The notes below the pieces were generated by a model. It did not search any database and had not been told where the DNA came from. It saw nothing but the letters and a program-made list of their open reading frames with translations. This document shows, in pieces, positions 51,280-59,874 of a DNA stretch of 64,000 nt. The translations under genes and the position numbers were made by a program. Source of the stretch: Dactylococcopsis salina PCC 8305 (GTDB lineage: Bacteria; Cyanobacteriota; Cyanobacteriia; Cyanobacteriales; Rubidibacteraceae); the NCBI RefSeq assembly GCF_000317615.1, contig NC_019780.1:372001-436000 (forward strand). Reading direction: 5' to 3'. Numbering within the stretch: position 1 is the stretch's first letter; every line of letters starts with the position of its first letter.

Positions 51280-51294
51280 TGTATACAGTATGCA
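51280..51294. promoter_or_regulatory. Predicted GntR operator, site 3
   Basis: TGTATACAGTATGCA matches the other sites with one mismatch in the right arm. It lies 29-43 bases before ATG 51323 of the first ABC permease. Because it overlaps ATG 51290, that upstream start is less likely. Confidence 0.6.
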
Positions 51295-51322
51295 AAATTC
51301 AAGTAAAAGCAATTCAATCGTG

Positions 51323-51997
51323 ATGGAATATACTTTTCAATTCTCGGTCGTTTGGAATAACCTTGATTTGTTAGTGCAGGGGGTTTTGCTAACTCTACAG
51401 ATTGTCAGCGTCGCGATCGCGCTGGGTTTTATTCTGGGCCTCATCGGGGCATTAGGGCGAACATCTGGTAACCCAATTTTCAACGCGATCACGATGGCTT
51501 ATGTTGAATTTTTCCGCAATACACCGTTTTTAATCCAACTGTTTTTCTTCTACTTTGCCTTACCGAATTTGGGAGTCAAAATGTCCTCTTGGCAAGCGGC
51601 TGTCTTAGCTTTAGGCATCAACTTTGGGGCCTATGCCACTGAAATTATTCGATCTGGGATTGAAGGAATCAGTGTTGGACAGGTAGAAGCGGGAAAAGCC
51701 CTCGGGTTAAAGCCCTTACAGATTTTTCGGCACGTTATTCTCATTCCGGCCCTGGCGAATATTTACCCCGCTTTGATGAGTCAAGTAGTCATTGCCGTTT
51801 TATTTAGCTGTGTGGTTTCCCAAATTTCTGCAGAAGAATTAACCTTTGTTGGAAACTATCTCCAATCCCGCACCTTTCGCAGCTTCGAGATTTATTTAAC
51901 CATTTCCTTAATTTATGTGGGGCTGGTTTGGTCAATCAAACTCATTGCCTTCTTTATTCAAAGACAGTTTTTTGCCTTTACTCAATACACTCGTTAA
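51323..51997 (+). CDS. Polar amino-acid-type ABC permease, subunit 1
   Basis: A His/Glu/Gln/Arg-type permease with five or six helices: VVWNNLDLLVQGVLLTLQIVSVAIALGFILG at the N-terminus and the EAA loop EAGKALGLKPLQIFRHVILIPA. Such permeases take up amino acids or similar zwitterions; in this island a purine breakdown product is conceivable but unproven. ATG 51323 is preferred because the operator covers the upstream ATGs. The second permease starts four bases after the stop; binding protein and ATPase genes follow. Confidence 0.85.
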   Translation: MEYTFQFSVVWNNLDLLVQGVLLTLQIVSVAIALGFILGLIGALGRTSGNPIFNAITMAYVEFFRNTPFLIQLFFFYFALPNLGVKMSSWQAAVLALGINFGAYATEIIRSGIEGISVGQVEAGKALGLKPLQIFRHVILIPALANIYPALMSQVVIAVLFSCVVSQISAEELTFVGNYLQSRTFRSFEIYLTISLIYVGLVWSIKLIAFFIQRQFFAFTQYTR

Positions 51998-52001
51998 GCC
52001 G

Positions 52002-52658
52002 ATGGAAGAGTTCACCTTTTCACAAATTCTGACCAATCTCCTGTTAGCTACACGCTGGACAATTGTTCTTTCCGCGATCGCGTTTTTTGGCGGTGGTGTT
52101 GTTGGCTTTCTCGTTATGTTGATGCGGATATCTCCCAATCCAATCATTAAAGCAGTCAGTACGCTTTATATCGAATTTTTTGAAGCAACACCATTATTAA
52201 TGCAACTATTCCTCGTTTTCTTTGGCATTTCCGTCGTTATTGGCTTAAATGTCTCCGCTTGGGTGGCGGCAACGATTGCTTTGACCACTTACAGCAGTGC
52301 CTTTCTAGCAGATATTTGGCGCGGTTCGGTGGAAGCCATTCCTCGCGGGCAATGGGAAGCCTCAAGAGCGTTAGGACTGAGCTATTTTAAGCAACTCAGT
52401 AATATTATTCTCCCGCAAGCGGTTCGGATGTCCATTCCGCCGACAGTGGGGTTTGCCGTGCAGGTAATTAAAGGAACGTCTTTGGCTTCTATTATTGGTT
52501 TTATTGAACTCACCCGATCAGCCTCTTCTATTAGTAACGTCACCTTTGAACCACTACTGGTTTATTCCTTAGCTGCGATGATTTACTTCTGTTTGTGTTT
52601 TCCCCTCTCTCTCTGGAGTAAACGCTTAGAAAATCGCTTCTCCTATGTCAACCTCTGA
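52002..52658 (+). CDS. Polar amino-acid-type ABC permease, subunit 2
   Basis: A 218-residue permease with the same fold as its neighbour: TNLLLATRWTIVLSAIAFFGGGVVGFLVMLMRIS, FFEATPLLMQLFLVFFG, and the EAA loop EASRALGLSYFKQLSNIILPQAVRM. The two would form a heterodimeric channel. ATG 52002 (MEEFTF) is chosen over the frame start at 51915, which lies within the preceding gene. The stop lies just before the lipoprotein start at 52681. Confidence 0.87.
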   Translation: MEEFTFSQILTNLLLATRWTIVLSAIAFFGGGVVGFLVMLMRISPNPIIKAVSTLYIEFFEATPLLMQLFLVFFGISVVIGLNVSAWVAATIALTTYSSAFLADIWRGSVEAIPRGQWEASRALGLSYFKQLSNIILPQAVRMSIPPTVGFAVQVIKGTSLASIIGFIELTRSASSISNVTFEPLLVYSLAAMIYFCLCFPLSLWSKRLENRFSYVNL

Positions 52659-52680
52659 AATTGAATTCTTAGTGATCATC

Positions 52681-53595
52681 ATGCTTCAATCCATGTTTCG
52701 TTCTCTCTCTCGTCTATTCGGTTTATCCGCACTCAGTGTAAAAGTTGTTTTTGCTCTTGCGATTAGCTTGATCTTTAGCATCAGTATTATTTCCTGCTCA
52801 AATCAATCCATTACCTCGCAAGAAGTCGCCACCGAAAACGCTAATGCTCAAAGTAATCCCACTGTTCAGGGAGGCAGTACACTGGATAATATCCTTAGTG
52901 CGGGTGTGGTCAAAATCGCTGTTCCCCAAGATTCTCCGCCTTTTGGTTCAGTAGGAACCGACGGCAAGCCTCAAGGTTACGACGTTGATGTGGCTAGGCT
53001 CATCAGTGAGGCTTTAGAAGTGAATTTAGACTTGATTCCAGTTACCAGTACCAATCGCATCCCTTATTTAGAAACTGGGCGAGCCGATCTTGTAATTTCT
53101 AGTTTAGGGGCAACCCCAGAACGAGCGCGATCGATTTACTTCTCTTCGATGCCTTATGCCCCTTTCTTTTCTGGGATTTATGGTGCAGCCAGTCTCGATG
53201 TATCCAGTTACAAAGACTTGGCTGGATATACGGTTGGCGTTACCCAAGGGTCTTTAGAAGACTTGGAAGTAGCGGAAAAAGCCCCAGAAGGGGTGACAAT
53301 CAAACGTTTTGAAGATAATAGTTTAACCATCTCTGCTTTACTTTCAAAACAAGTTGATCTGATTGCAACGGGTAACACGATCGCAGGAAAAGTGATCAAA
53401 AGTAATCCCAAAGAAGGAATTGAAAATAAATTTGTGATGAAGAACTCCCCTTGTTACATTGGCGTGCGCCGTGGGGATTTGGATATGTTGCAGTGGATTA
53501 ATGTTTTTATTCGCCACAAGCGTTTCTCTGGTGAATTTGAAGCCTTATCTCAAGAGTGGTTTGGAGAATCCCTGCAAAGCCTACCCGCTTTTTAG
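52681..53595 (+). CDS. ABC substrate-binding lipoprotein, amino-acid type
   Basis: About 304 residues. The lipoprotein signal ends at the lipobox IISC (Cys39 from ATG 52681) after a long hydrophobic stretch. The mature protein is a type II periplasmic binding protein: GVVKIAVPQDSPPFGSVGTDGKPQGYDVDVARLISEAL, YLETGRADLVISSLGATPERARSIYFSSMPYAP, and GYTVGVTQGSLEDL. It supplies the two permeases upstream. An in-frame ATG at 52645 gives 12 extra residues. Substrate unknown. Confidence 0.88.
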   Translation: MLQSMFRSLSRLFGLSALSVKVVFALAISLIFSISIISCSNQSITSQEVATENANAQSNPTVQGGSTLDNILSAGVVKIAVPQDSPPFGSVGTDGKPQGYDVDVARLISEALEVNLDLIPVTSTNRIPYLETGRADLVISSLGATPERARSIYFSSMPYAPFFSGIYGAASLDVSSYKDLAGYTVGVTQGSLEDLEVAEKAPEGVTIKRFEDNSLTISALLSKQVDLIATGNTIAGKVIKSNPKEGIENKFVMKNSPCYIGVRRGDLDMLQWINVFIRHKRFSGEFEALSQEWFGESLQSLPAF

Positions 53596-53676
53596 TCGAT
53601 CACTAATAGATTTGATTATCTGTTCAATCACCCACCTGATTTGACTCGTCATTCATTACTATTAGAAAAAAGAACT

Positions 53677-54459
53677 ATGGAAGAGAAGCAAACACAAACC
53701 ACTAACGTCACTATAGGTAGCAATGAGCCTGTGATAACAGTTGCAGAGGTGGAAAAATGGTATAGCAATGGCTTTCATGCCCTGCGAGGGGTTAGTCTCA
53801 ACATCGATCGCGGTGAAGTAGTGGTGATCATGGGGGCTTCTGGTTCGGGGAAATCTACCTTTATCCGCACCTTTAACGCCCTAGAACCCTATCAAAAAGG
53901 ACGGATTGTTATTGATGGCATGGAACTAACGCCGAAGATGAAAAATGTTGATGCCATTCGTCGGGAAGTGGGGATGGTCTTCCAACAATTTAATCTGTTT
54001 CCCCATCTGACGGTCATTGATAATGTGATGCTTGCACCGATGAAAGTGCGGGGCTGGAAAAAAGGGAAAGCGCAAGAAGTGGCGTTTGAATTGCTCGATC
54101 GGGTTGGTATTCTTAATCAAGCCAATAAATATCCTGGACAACTTTCAGGGGGTCAACAACAACGGGTCGCGATCGCGCGAGCCCTCGCCATGCAACCGAA
54201 AGTGATGTTATTTGATGAACCCACCTCGGCACTTGACCCAGAAATGGTGCGAGAGGTGCTTGATGTGATGCGGTCTTTAGCTAAATCGGGAATGACAATG
54301 GTGTGTGTCACCCACGAAGTCGGTTTTGCCCGAGAAGTCGCCGATCGCGTCGTCCTCATGGCTGATGGTCAGATCATGGAAACCGCAACGCCAGAAGTCT
54401 TTTTCCATAATCCTCAACATGAACGCAGTCGCCAGTTTCTCTCGCAAATCTTACATTAA
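53677..54459 (+). CDS. ABC ATPase, amino-acid type (GlnQ-like)
   Basis: About 260 residues with complete ABC motifs: Walker [15 protein letters not shown]-loop [14 protein letters not shown], signature [14 protein letters not shown], Walker [17 protein letters not shown] and the switch histidine in [10 protein letters not shown]. It matches the polar-amino-acid importer ATPases and powers the permease pair. ATG 53677 is preferred over the frame start at 53641. It ends the four-gene transporter operon that starts under operator site 3. Confidence 0.92.
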   Translation: MEEKQTQTTNVTIGSNEPVITVAEVEKWYSNGFHALRGVSLNIDRGEVVVIMGASGSGKSTFIRTFNALEPYQKGRIVIDGMELTPKMKNVDAIRREVGMVFQQFNLFPHLTVIDNVMLAPMKVRGWKKGKAQEVAFELLDRVGILNQANKYPGQLSGGQQQRVAIARALAMQPKVMLFDEPTSALDPEMVREVLDVMRSLAKSGMTMVCVTHEVGFAREVADRVVLMADGQIMETATPEVFFHNPQHERSRQFLSQILH

Positions 54460-54510
54460 AACCGTCGAAAACTCTAATGTAGTTTGCAATACAATAAACT
54501 TTTCTTTTTA

Positions 54511-54525
54511 TGTATACAGTATACA
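54511..54525. promoter_or_regulatory. Predicted GntR operator, site 4
   Basis: TGTATACAGTATACA, a perfect 7-1-7 palindrome, 42 bases upstream of ATG 54567 of the Rieske oxygenase gene and identical to site 1. Confidence 0.7.
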
Positions 54526-54566
54526 GTCAAAGCAAAGATGATTCATTTCCTTCCTCAAAAATAATT

Positions 54567-55559
54567 ATGTTAGTAACCCAAGAACCGATATTAAGGCGGT
54601 TTTGGTATCCCGTCATCCCGTTAGACCAGATACAGAGTGAACCAAAACATTTTCAGCTTTTAGGGGAAAATTTGGTTTTGTGGACAGATCAAAGTGGTCA
54701 TTCCAAGGCGGCTAAAGATCGGTGTTGTCATCGTTCGGCACAACTCTCTTTAGGAAAAGTAGAAAATGGGAATCTCGTCTGTCCGTATCACGGTTGGACA
54801 TTTGAGGGGTCGGGAAGTTGTGTGCGTGTCCCACAGTTAGAAGATCAAGAGAAGATTCCGAAAACCTATCGCATTGAGACTTATTGGTGTCAATCTCGTT
54901 ATGGTTACGCTTGGGTGTGTTTAGGAGAAAACCCCCTTGCAGATATTCCAGAGATTCCCGAAGCGAGTGACCCTGAATTTCGTTGTATTCCAGAATTTTA
55001 CGAACCTTGGCATTGTGCAGGGTTACGGGTAATGGAAAATGAACTGGATTTGGCGCATCCAACTTTTGTTCATACAGGAACATTTGGCAGTGAAGAACAT
55101 CCCGTTCCTGATGAAATGGACATTACAGAAACTGAATATGGCTTAACCATGAAAGCGGTTTTGGGAGTGGTGAACCCAGAACAACAGCAGAAAAACCTGA
55201 AAATGTCAGAAAGTCAAACTGTTCGCACCTTAGATATTGATTGGTTTTTGCCCTTTACCTGCAAACTTCGCATCAACTATCCCAACGGCTTAGTTCATAT
55301 TATCGTCAATACAGCAACGCCCATTAATGATGGAACATCGCAAATCGTCCAGTTTTGTCTGCGAAACGATACCGAAGCCGATACCAAAGCAGCAGATGCT
55401 AAAGCCTTCGATCGCGCCGTCACCCTAGAAGACAAAGCAATCTTAGAAACCACTGATTATGATGTTCCCCTGGATATTTCCCAAGAACAACACATGACAA
55501 CCGATAAACCAGGCATTTTAATGCGTCGCCGTTTTGCCAGTTTATTCAAAAATCACTGA
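54567..55559 (+). CDS. Rieske non-haem iron oxygenase, HpxD-like candidate
   Basis: A 330-residue ring-hydroxylating oxygenase alpha-type subunit. The Rieske 2Fe-2S ligands are CCHR (C-x-H) and CPYHGW (C-x2-H); the mononuclear iron site is NELDLAHPTFVH. The family covers aromatic-ring oxygenases and chlorophyllide/pheophorbide oxygenases. Here it is placed with HpxO, UraH and UraD; in Klebsiella a Rieske oxygenase (HpxDE) acts on hypoxanthine in the same pathway. A similar purine hydroxylation is therefore inferred. No reductase gene is nearby. ATG 54567 avoids an upstream ATG covered by the operator. Confidence 0.8.
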   Translation: MLVTQEPILRRFWYPVIPLDQIQSEPKHFQLLGENLVLWTDQSGHSKAAKDRCCHRSAQLSLGKVENGNLVCPYHGWTFEGSGSCVRVPQLEDQEKIPKTYRIETYWCQSRYGYAWVCLGENPLADIPEIPEASDPEFRCIPEFYEPWHCAGLRVMENELDLAHPTFVHTGTFGSEEHPVPDEMDITETEYGLTMKAVLGVVNPEQQQKNLKMSESQTVRTLDIDWFLPFTCKLRINYPNGLVHIIVNTATPINDGTSQIVQFCLRNDTEADTKAADAKAFDRAVTLEDKAILETTDYDVPLDISQEQHMTTDKPGILMRRRFASLFKNH

Positions 55560-55626
55560 CCATGTACCAATTCGCCCTAATTCTCCTTCGCAAGGGGGGA
55601 ACAAATAACGAATAACAAATAACAAA

Positions 55627-57024
55627 ATGACTAATGAAAAAATTGCACTAGAAACCGAAACAGAAGAAACCACAGAAACTAGACCCATATCAGGGGACTT
55701 AATCTATGGACTAGAAGATCGCCCCCCAGTGGGAAAAGCGATTTTTGCCGCCATTCAGCACGTTTTAGCCAGTGTGGTGGGAATTGTTACTCCGTCCCTG
55801 ATTATCTCCGATGCCCTGGGATTACAGGCAGCAGATGCCAGTTTTTTGATTAGTATGTCTCTGTTTGTCTCAGGAATCGCTACTTTTATTCAAGCTAAAC
55901 GCTTCGGTCCAGTGGGATCGGGATTATTAAGCATTCAAGGGACAAGTTTTGCTTTTATCGGCCCCATTTTAGGCGCTGGCGGGGCGTATATTGCTGCGGA
56001 CAATTCTCCCACTGCCGCACTGGGTCTAATTTTTGCCTTGTGTATGCTGGGGTCTTTTATCCAGATGATTTTGAGTCGCTTTCTCAAATTAGCCCAGAAG
56101 GTGGTCACGCCTCTAGTAACTGGAACGGTTGTCACTCTCATTGGGTTAACCCTAGTCCGTGTGGGGATTACCGATATGGGAGGCGGTTTTGCTGCGAAAT
56201 CAGCAGGGACGTTTGGCAGTATGCAAAATCTAGGTGTGGCGTTTCTGGTCTTACTGACAGTTTTAATTCTCAATAGCCTGAGTAGCCCTCTGTTAAGAAT
56301 GGGATCGATCGTGATTGGCTTGGTTGTCGGCTATATCATTGCGATTCCCCTAGGGATGGTTAGTTTTGACGGTTTGGGAAATCTTCCGCCGTTTACGGTT
56401 CCGCTTCCCTTTCGCTATGGGTTTAATTTTGATTTTGCTGCCTTTATTCCCTTTATTTTTCTTTATGTCATTACAACGATTGAATCCATTGGTGATTTAA
56501 CCGCAACTTCCTTGATTTCTGGGCTAGAGATTCGCGGTGAAAAGTATTTCCAACGCTTACAAGGCGGTGTCTTGGCTGATGGACTTAACTCTTTTATTGC
56601 TGGCTGTTTCAACACATTCCCCAATACAACATTTAGCCAAAATAACGGGGTGATTCAGTTAACGGGAATTGGTAGCCGCTATGTAGGCTTTTTTATTTCT
56701 GGGATTTTTGTCTTGTTGGGCTTAATTCCGATTTTTGGCGGAATTATTCAAGCTATTCCCAAACCCGTTTTAGGCGGGGCAACGATTTTGATGTTTGGAA
56801 CTGTTGCGACAGCAGGGATTAAGTTACTCTCTTGTGTCAACCTTACCCGCCGCAATTCCTTAATTATCGCGGTGTCTTTGGGATTAGGTTTAGGGGTAAC
56901 TTTCGCACCAGAGATTCTCGACCAGTTACCAACTCTCATTAAAAACATCTTTAGTTCTGGTATTTCCACAGGTGGAATTACTGCTTTAACTTTAAACATT
57001 TTGATTCCAGGAGAACGGGAGTAA
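55627..57024 (+). CDS. Xanthine/urate permease (NCS2 family)
   Basis: A 465-residue nucleobase:cation symporter-2 protein with about 14 helices: GKAIFAAIQHVLASVVGIVTPSLII near the N-terminus, GPVGSGLLSIQGTSFAF, FFIPFIFLY-like FIPFIFLYVITTIESIGDLTATS with the substrate-binding glutamate, and the NAT motif region GCFNTFPNTTFSQNNGVIQLTGIGSRYVG. The QNNGV form marks the xanthine/uric acid branch. It lies between the Rieske gene and hpxO. ATG 55627 follows an ACAAATA repeat with no Shine-Dalgarno. Confidence 0.93.
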   Translation: MTNEKIALETETEETTETRPISGDLIYGLEDRPPVGKAIFAAIQHVLASVVGIVTPSLIISDALGLQAADASFLISMSLFVSGIATFIQAKRFGPVGSGLLSIQGTSFAFIGPILGAGGAYIAADNSPTAALGLIFALCMLGSFIQMILSRFLKLAQKVVTPLVTGTVVTLIGLTLVRVGITDMGGGFAAKSAGTFGSMQNLGVAFLVLLTVLILNSLSSPLLRMGSIVIGLVVGYIIAIPLGMVSFDGLGNLPPFTVPLPFRYGFNFDFAAFIPFIFLYVITTIESIGDLTATSLISGLEIRGEKYFQRLQGGVLADGLNSFIAGCFNTFPNTTFSQNNGVIQLTGIGSRYVGFFISGIFVLLGLIPIFGGIIQAIPKPVLGGATILMFGTVATAGIKLLSCVNLTRRNSLIIAVSLGLGLGVTFAPEILDQLPTLIKNIFSSGISTGGITALTLNILIPGERE

Positions 57025-57030
57025 AGAACA

Positions 57031-58191
57031 ATGTATAACTTGAAAGTAACGATTATTGGGGCGGGTATTGGTGGACTCACCACTGGCATCGCCTTAAAAA
57101 ATATTGGCTATGATGTAGAAATTTATGAACGCACCCGCGAGTTACGTCCTGCTGGCGCTGGGATTTCTTTGTGGTCGAATGGGATTAAAGTTCTCAACCG
57201 TCTGGGTTTAGGGGAAAAAGTGGCAGCTATTGGCGGAGAAATGAATCGGATGGAATATCGCAGCCATACCGATGAACAACTTTCAGCCATTGATCTGCGT
57301 CCATTGGTCGATCGCGTAGGAGAACGCCCCTATCCTGTCGCACGGACGGATTTACAGCAAATGTTAAGAGATGCGTTTGGGAAAGACAAGCTACATTTGG
57401 GCTGTAAGTGTGTGGGAGTGGAACAAGACGAAACCAGTGCTACAGCTATTTTTGAAGACGGCGATCGCGTCAAGAGTGATTTAATTATCAGTGCAGATGG
57501 TATTCACTCCACAATCCGAGAGTATGTGACAGGGGAGGTAACGCCCCGTTTTGCTGATTATGTCAACTGGAATGGTCTGGTTGCCGCCAGTGATGACCTT
57601 TGTGAAGCAGATAACTGGGTGATTTATGTGGGAGAAGGAAAACGCGCCTCAATGATGCCTGTTGGGGATAATCGCTTTTATTTCTTCTTTGGTTGTCCGA
57701 TGAAACAGGGAACAGTGGTTGAACCAGAAGACCGTCAAAAGGAGTTAAAAGATATCTTTGCGGGATGGCCCCAAGCCGTACGAAATTTAATTGATCGACT
57801 GAATCCCCTCGAAACAAACCGCTTAGAAATTGCTGATTTAGACCCCTTAGACACGCTGGTTAAAGGTCGTGTGGCGTTGTTAGGAGATGCGGGACACGCT
57901 ACGACTCCAACTTTAGGACAAGGGGGTTGTCAGGCGATCGAGGATGCAGAAATTCTCAGTCGTTATCTGGTAAGTACCAATATTAGTGTGTCTGATGCGC
58001 TCAAACGTTATGAACAAGCACGGAAAGATCGCGTGAGTCAATTAGTGTTAAAAGCCCGTCAACGCACGGATACGATTTATGGAAAAGATGAAAATGTCAC
58101 GGCGGCTTGGTACAAGCAACTGGAACAAGAATCGGAAAGTAATGTGATTGATGCGCTGGCGAAGGTAATTCTCGGCGGCCCCTTGCAGTAA
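57031..58191 (+). CDS. hpxO: FAD-dependent urate hydroxylase HpxO
   Basis: A 386-residue class A flavin monooxygenase. The FAD motifs are GAGIGGLTTGIALKN near residue 10, GADGIHSTIR-like SADGIHSTIREY, and GRVALLGDAGHATTPTLGQGG near residue 285. The segments GYVNWNGLV-like YVNWNGLVAA, VGEGKRASMMPV and VLKARQRTDTIYGKDENVTAAWYKQL match Klebsiella HpxO closely by eye. HpxO converts urate to 5-hydroxyisourate with NADH and oxygen, replacing uricase. uraH and uraD downstream supply the next two steps. Seven bases separate it from the permease gene. Confidence 0.9.
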   Translation: MYNLKVTIIGAGIGGLTTGIALKNIGYDVEIYERTRELRPAGAGISLWSNGIKVLNRLGLGEKVAAIGGEMNRMEYRSHTDEQLSAIDLRPLVDRVGERPYPVARTDLQQMLRDAFGKDKLHLGCKCVGVEQDETSATAIFEDGDRVKSDLIISADGIHSTIREYVTGEVTPRFADYVNWNGLVAASDDLCEADNWVIYVGEGKRASMMPVGDNRFYFFFGCPMKQGTVVEPEDRQKELKDIFAGWPQAVRNLIDRLNPLETNRLEIADLDPLDTLVKGRVALLGDAGHATTPTLGQGGCQAIEDAEILSRYLVSTNISVSDALKRYEQARKDRVSQLVLKARQRTDTIYGKDENVTAAWYKQLEQESESNVIDALAKVILGGPLQ

Positions 58192-58362
58192 ACAGTGATC
58201 AGTGACCAGTGACCAGTGACCAGTGATCAGTGACCAGTGACCAGTGACCAGTGACCAGTAAACAGTGACCAGTGACCAGTGACCAGTGACCAGTAAACAG
58301 TGACCAGTGACCAGTGACCAGTGACCAGTGACCAGTAAACAGTGACCAGTGACCAGTGACTA
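58190..58362. repeat. CCAGTGA heptamer tandem array
   Basis: About 24 copies of CCAGTGA with TCAGTGA and AACAGTGA variants between hpxO and the EamA gene. The array ends in TAATGACTAAT, inside which the next start codon lies. Confidence 0.95.
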
Positions 58363-59307
58363 ATGACTAATATTGATGTTTCTTCAGAAAAGAATGACAG
58401 TTTAACGAAAACCATACTCGGGATTTTAGCCTTAGTTTCGGCACTAATCGCGATCGCGTTTGCTTCGATTTGGCTAGTCGTCGCAGAAAAAGAAGTGACT
58501 CCCCTAACCGCTATTTTTTACCGTTTAACTGGCGCAGGGATTACACTGGCGATTTGGCAAGGATTACAGCGTTTCTTCAGCGAAAAAACAGCCCCCCAGT
58601 ACGATCGCGCTACGGTGATTTTACTGTTTATTGCGGCTGCGAGTTTTTCCACTTCCCTCGTTTTACTGGGATGGTCACTCACTCAAACCAGTGTCGCCAA
58701 TGGAACTCTTCTCTATAACAATATGCCTTTATTTACGGCGTTGTTTGCTTGGGTGTTTCTCGGACAACGATTTTCTCTAACCTTTGTTTTGGGGCTGCTG
58801 ATTGCGTTAGCTGGAGTGATCGCGATCGGGCTGAGTGATTTTCAACTGGCGGCTGTGGATGTCAAAGGAGATTTAGCCGCCATCTTTGCTTCCATGTTGG
58901 CGGCTACCAGTCTTCTCTGTTTTGAAAAACTCCGCGAAACCCTCACCTCTGGGATGATCATGTTGTGGGTGAGTTGGGTAGGAGGACTTTTATTGCTTCC
59001 TTTAGTTTTTCTACAATCAGAGCAAATTATTCCTCATTCCTTGCAAACTTGGCTGGCACTACTCAGTTTAGCAGTCATCTCTCAAGGAGTTGGTCAAGGG
59101 TTACTGACCTATTGTGTAGGATTATTTTCTGCGAGATTAATTGCCGTATGTATGCTGTCAATTCCTGTAATTGCGGCGTTAGCGAGTGCGGTGTTATTCG
59201 GCGAACAACTCCCCCTAGAAAATTGGTTAGCGTTTGGCGTGGTGTTATTGGGGATTTATTTATCTCTCAAGGGAAAACAATCTAATACAGTGATCAGTAA
59301 TCAGTGA
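58363..59307 (+). CDS. EamA/DMT-family transporter
   Basis: A 314-residue protein with ten membrane helices in two EamA halves: LVSALIAIAFASIWLVVAEKEVTPLTAIFYRL in the first and AAIFASMLAATSLLCFEKLRETLTSGMIMLWVS in the second. Such transporters export amino acids, purines or other metabolites. Position between hpxO and uraH suggests a metabolite of the purine pathway, but the substrate is unknown. Its ATG is part of a heptamer repeat tract and no Shine-Dalgarno is visible; a further repeat array follows its stop. Confidence 0.85.
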   Translation: MTNIDVSSEKNDSLTKTILGILALVSALIAIAFASIWLVVAEKEVTPLTAIFYRLTGAGITLAIWQGLQRFFSEKTAPQYDRATVILLFIAAASFSTSLVLLGWSLTQTSVANGTLLYNNMPLFTALFAWVFLGQRFSLTFVLGLLIALAGVIAIGLSDFQLAAVDVKGDLAAIFASMLAATSLLCFEKLRETLTSGMIMLWVSWVGGLLLLPLVFLQSEQIIPHSLQTWLALLSLAVISQGVGQGLLTYCVGLFSARLIAVCMLSIPVIAALASAVLFGEQLPLENWLAFGVVLLGIYLSLKGKQSNTVISNQ

Positions 59308-59500
59308 CCAGTGACCAGTGACCAGTGACCAGTGACCAGTAAACAGTGACCAGTGACCAGTGACCAGTGACCAGTGACCAGTGACCAGTGACCAGTGACC
59401 AGTGACCAGTGACCAGTGACCAGTGACCAGTGACCAGTGACCAGTAAACAGTGACCAGTGACCAGTGACCAGTGACCAGTGACCAGTGACCAATAATCAA
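59290..59500. repeat. CCAGTGA heptamer tandem array
   Basis: Nearly 30 copies of CCAGTGA with AACAGTGA variants between the EamA gene and uraH. Long minus-strand frames across it (VTGHWSL repeated) are repeat artefacts. Confidence 0.95.
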
Positions 59501-59509
59501 TAACAAAAG

Positions 59510-59866
59510 ATGATAGGAAAATTAACCACTCATGTTTTAGATACCGCACACGGTTGTCCGGCGGGAGGATTAAATCTCACGCTTTGGAAGATTGAAAACA
59601 GCGAATACAGTTTGCTGAAAACAACAAAAACCAATGCTGATGGGCGAACTGATGAACCGCTTTTAGTAGCAGAGGCGTTTCAGGTTGGCGTGTATGAACT
59701 CGTTTTTGAAGTGGGGGCTTATTTCCAACACTATGGCGAAGACTTACCTGATCCTCTCTTTCTAGATATGATACCGATTCGTTTTGGCATAGCAAACGCA
59801 AACAGCCATTATCATGTTCCCCTCTTAGTCTCGCCTTGGTCTTATAGCACTTATCGCGGCAGTTAG
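59510..59866 (+). CDS. uraH: 5-Hydroxyisourate hydrolase
   Basis: A 118-residue transthyretin-like enzyme that hydrolyses 5-hydroxyisourate to OHCU. Its N-terminus LTTHVLDTAHGCPAGGLNLTLW holds the first active-site histidine, DPLFLDMIPIRFGI the middle, and the C-terminal tetrapeptide YRGS is the enzyme signature distinguishing it from transthyretin. ATG 59510 follows heptamer repeats. uraD starts nine bases after its stop. Confidence 0.95.
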   Translation: MIGKLTTHVLDTAHGCPAGGLNLTLWKIENSEYSLLKTTKTNADGRTDEPLLVAEAFQVGVYELVFEVGAYFQHYGEDLPDPLFLDMIPIRFGIANANSHYHVPLLVSPWSYSTYRGS

Positions 59867-59874
59867 CAGATAAC

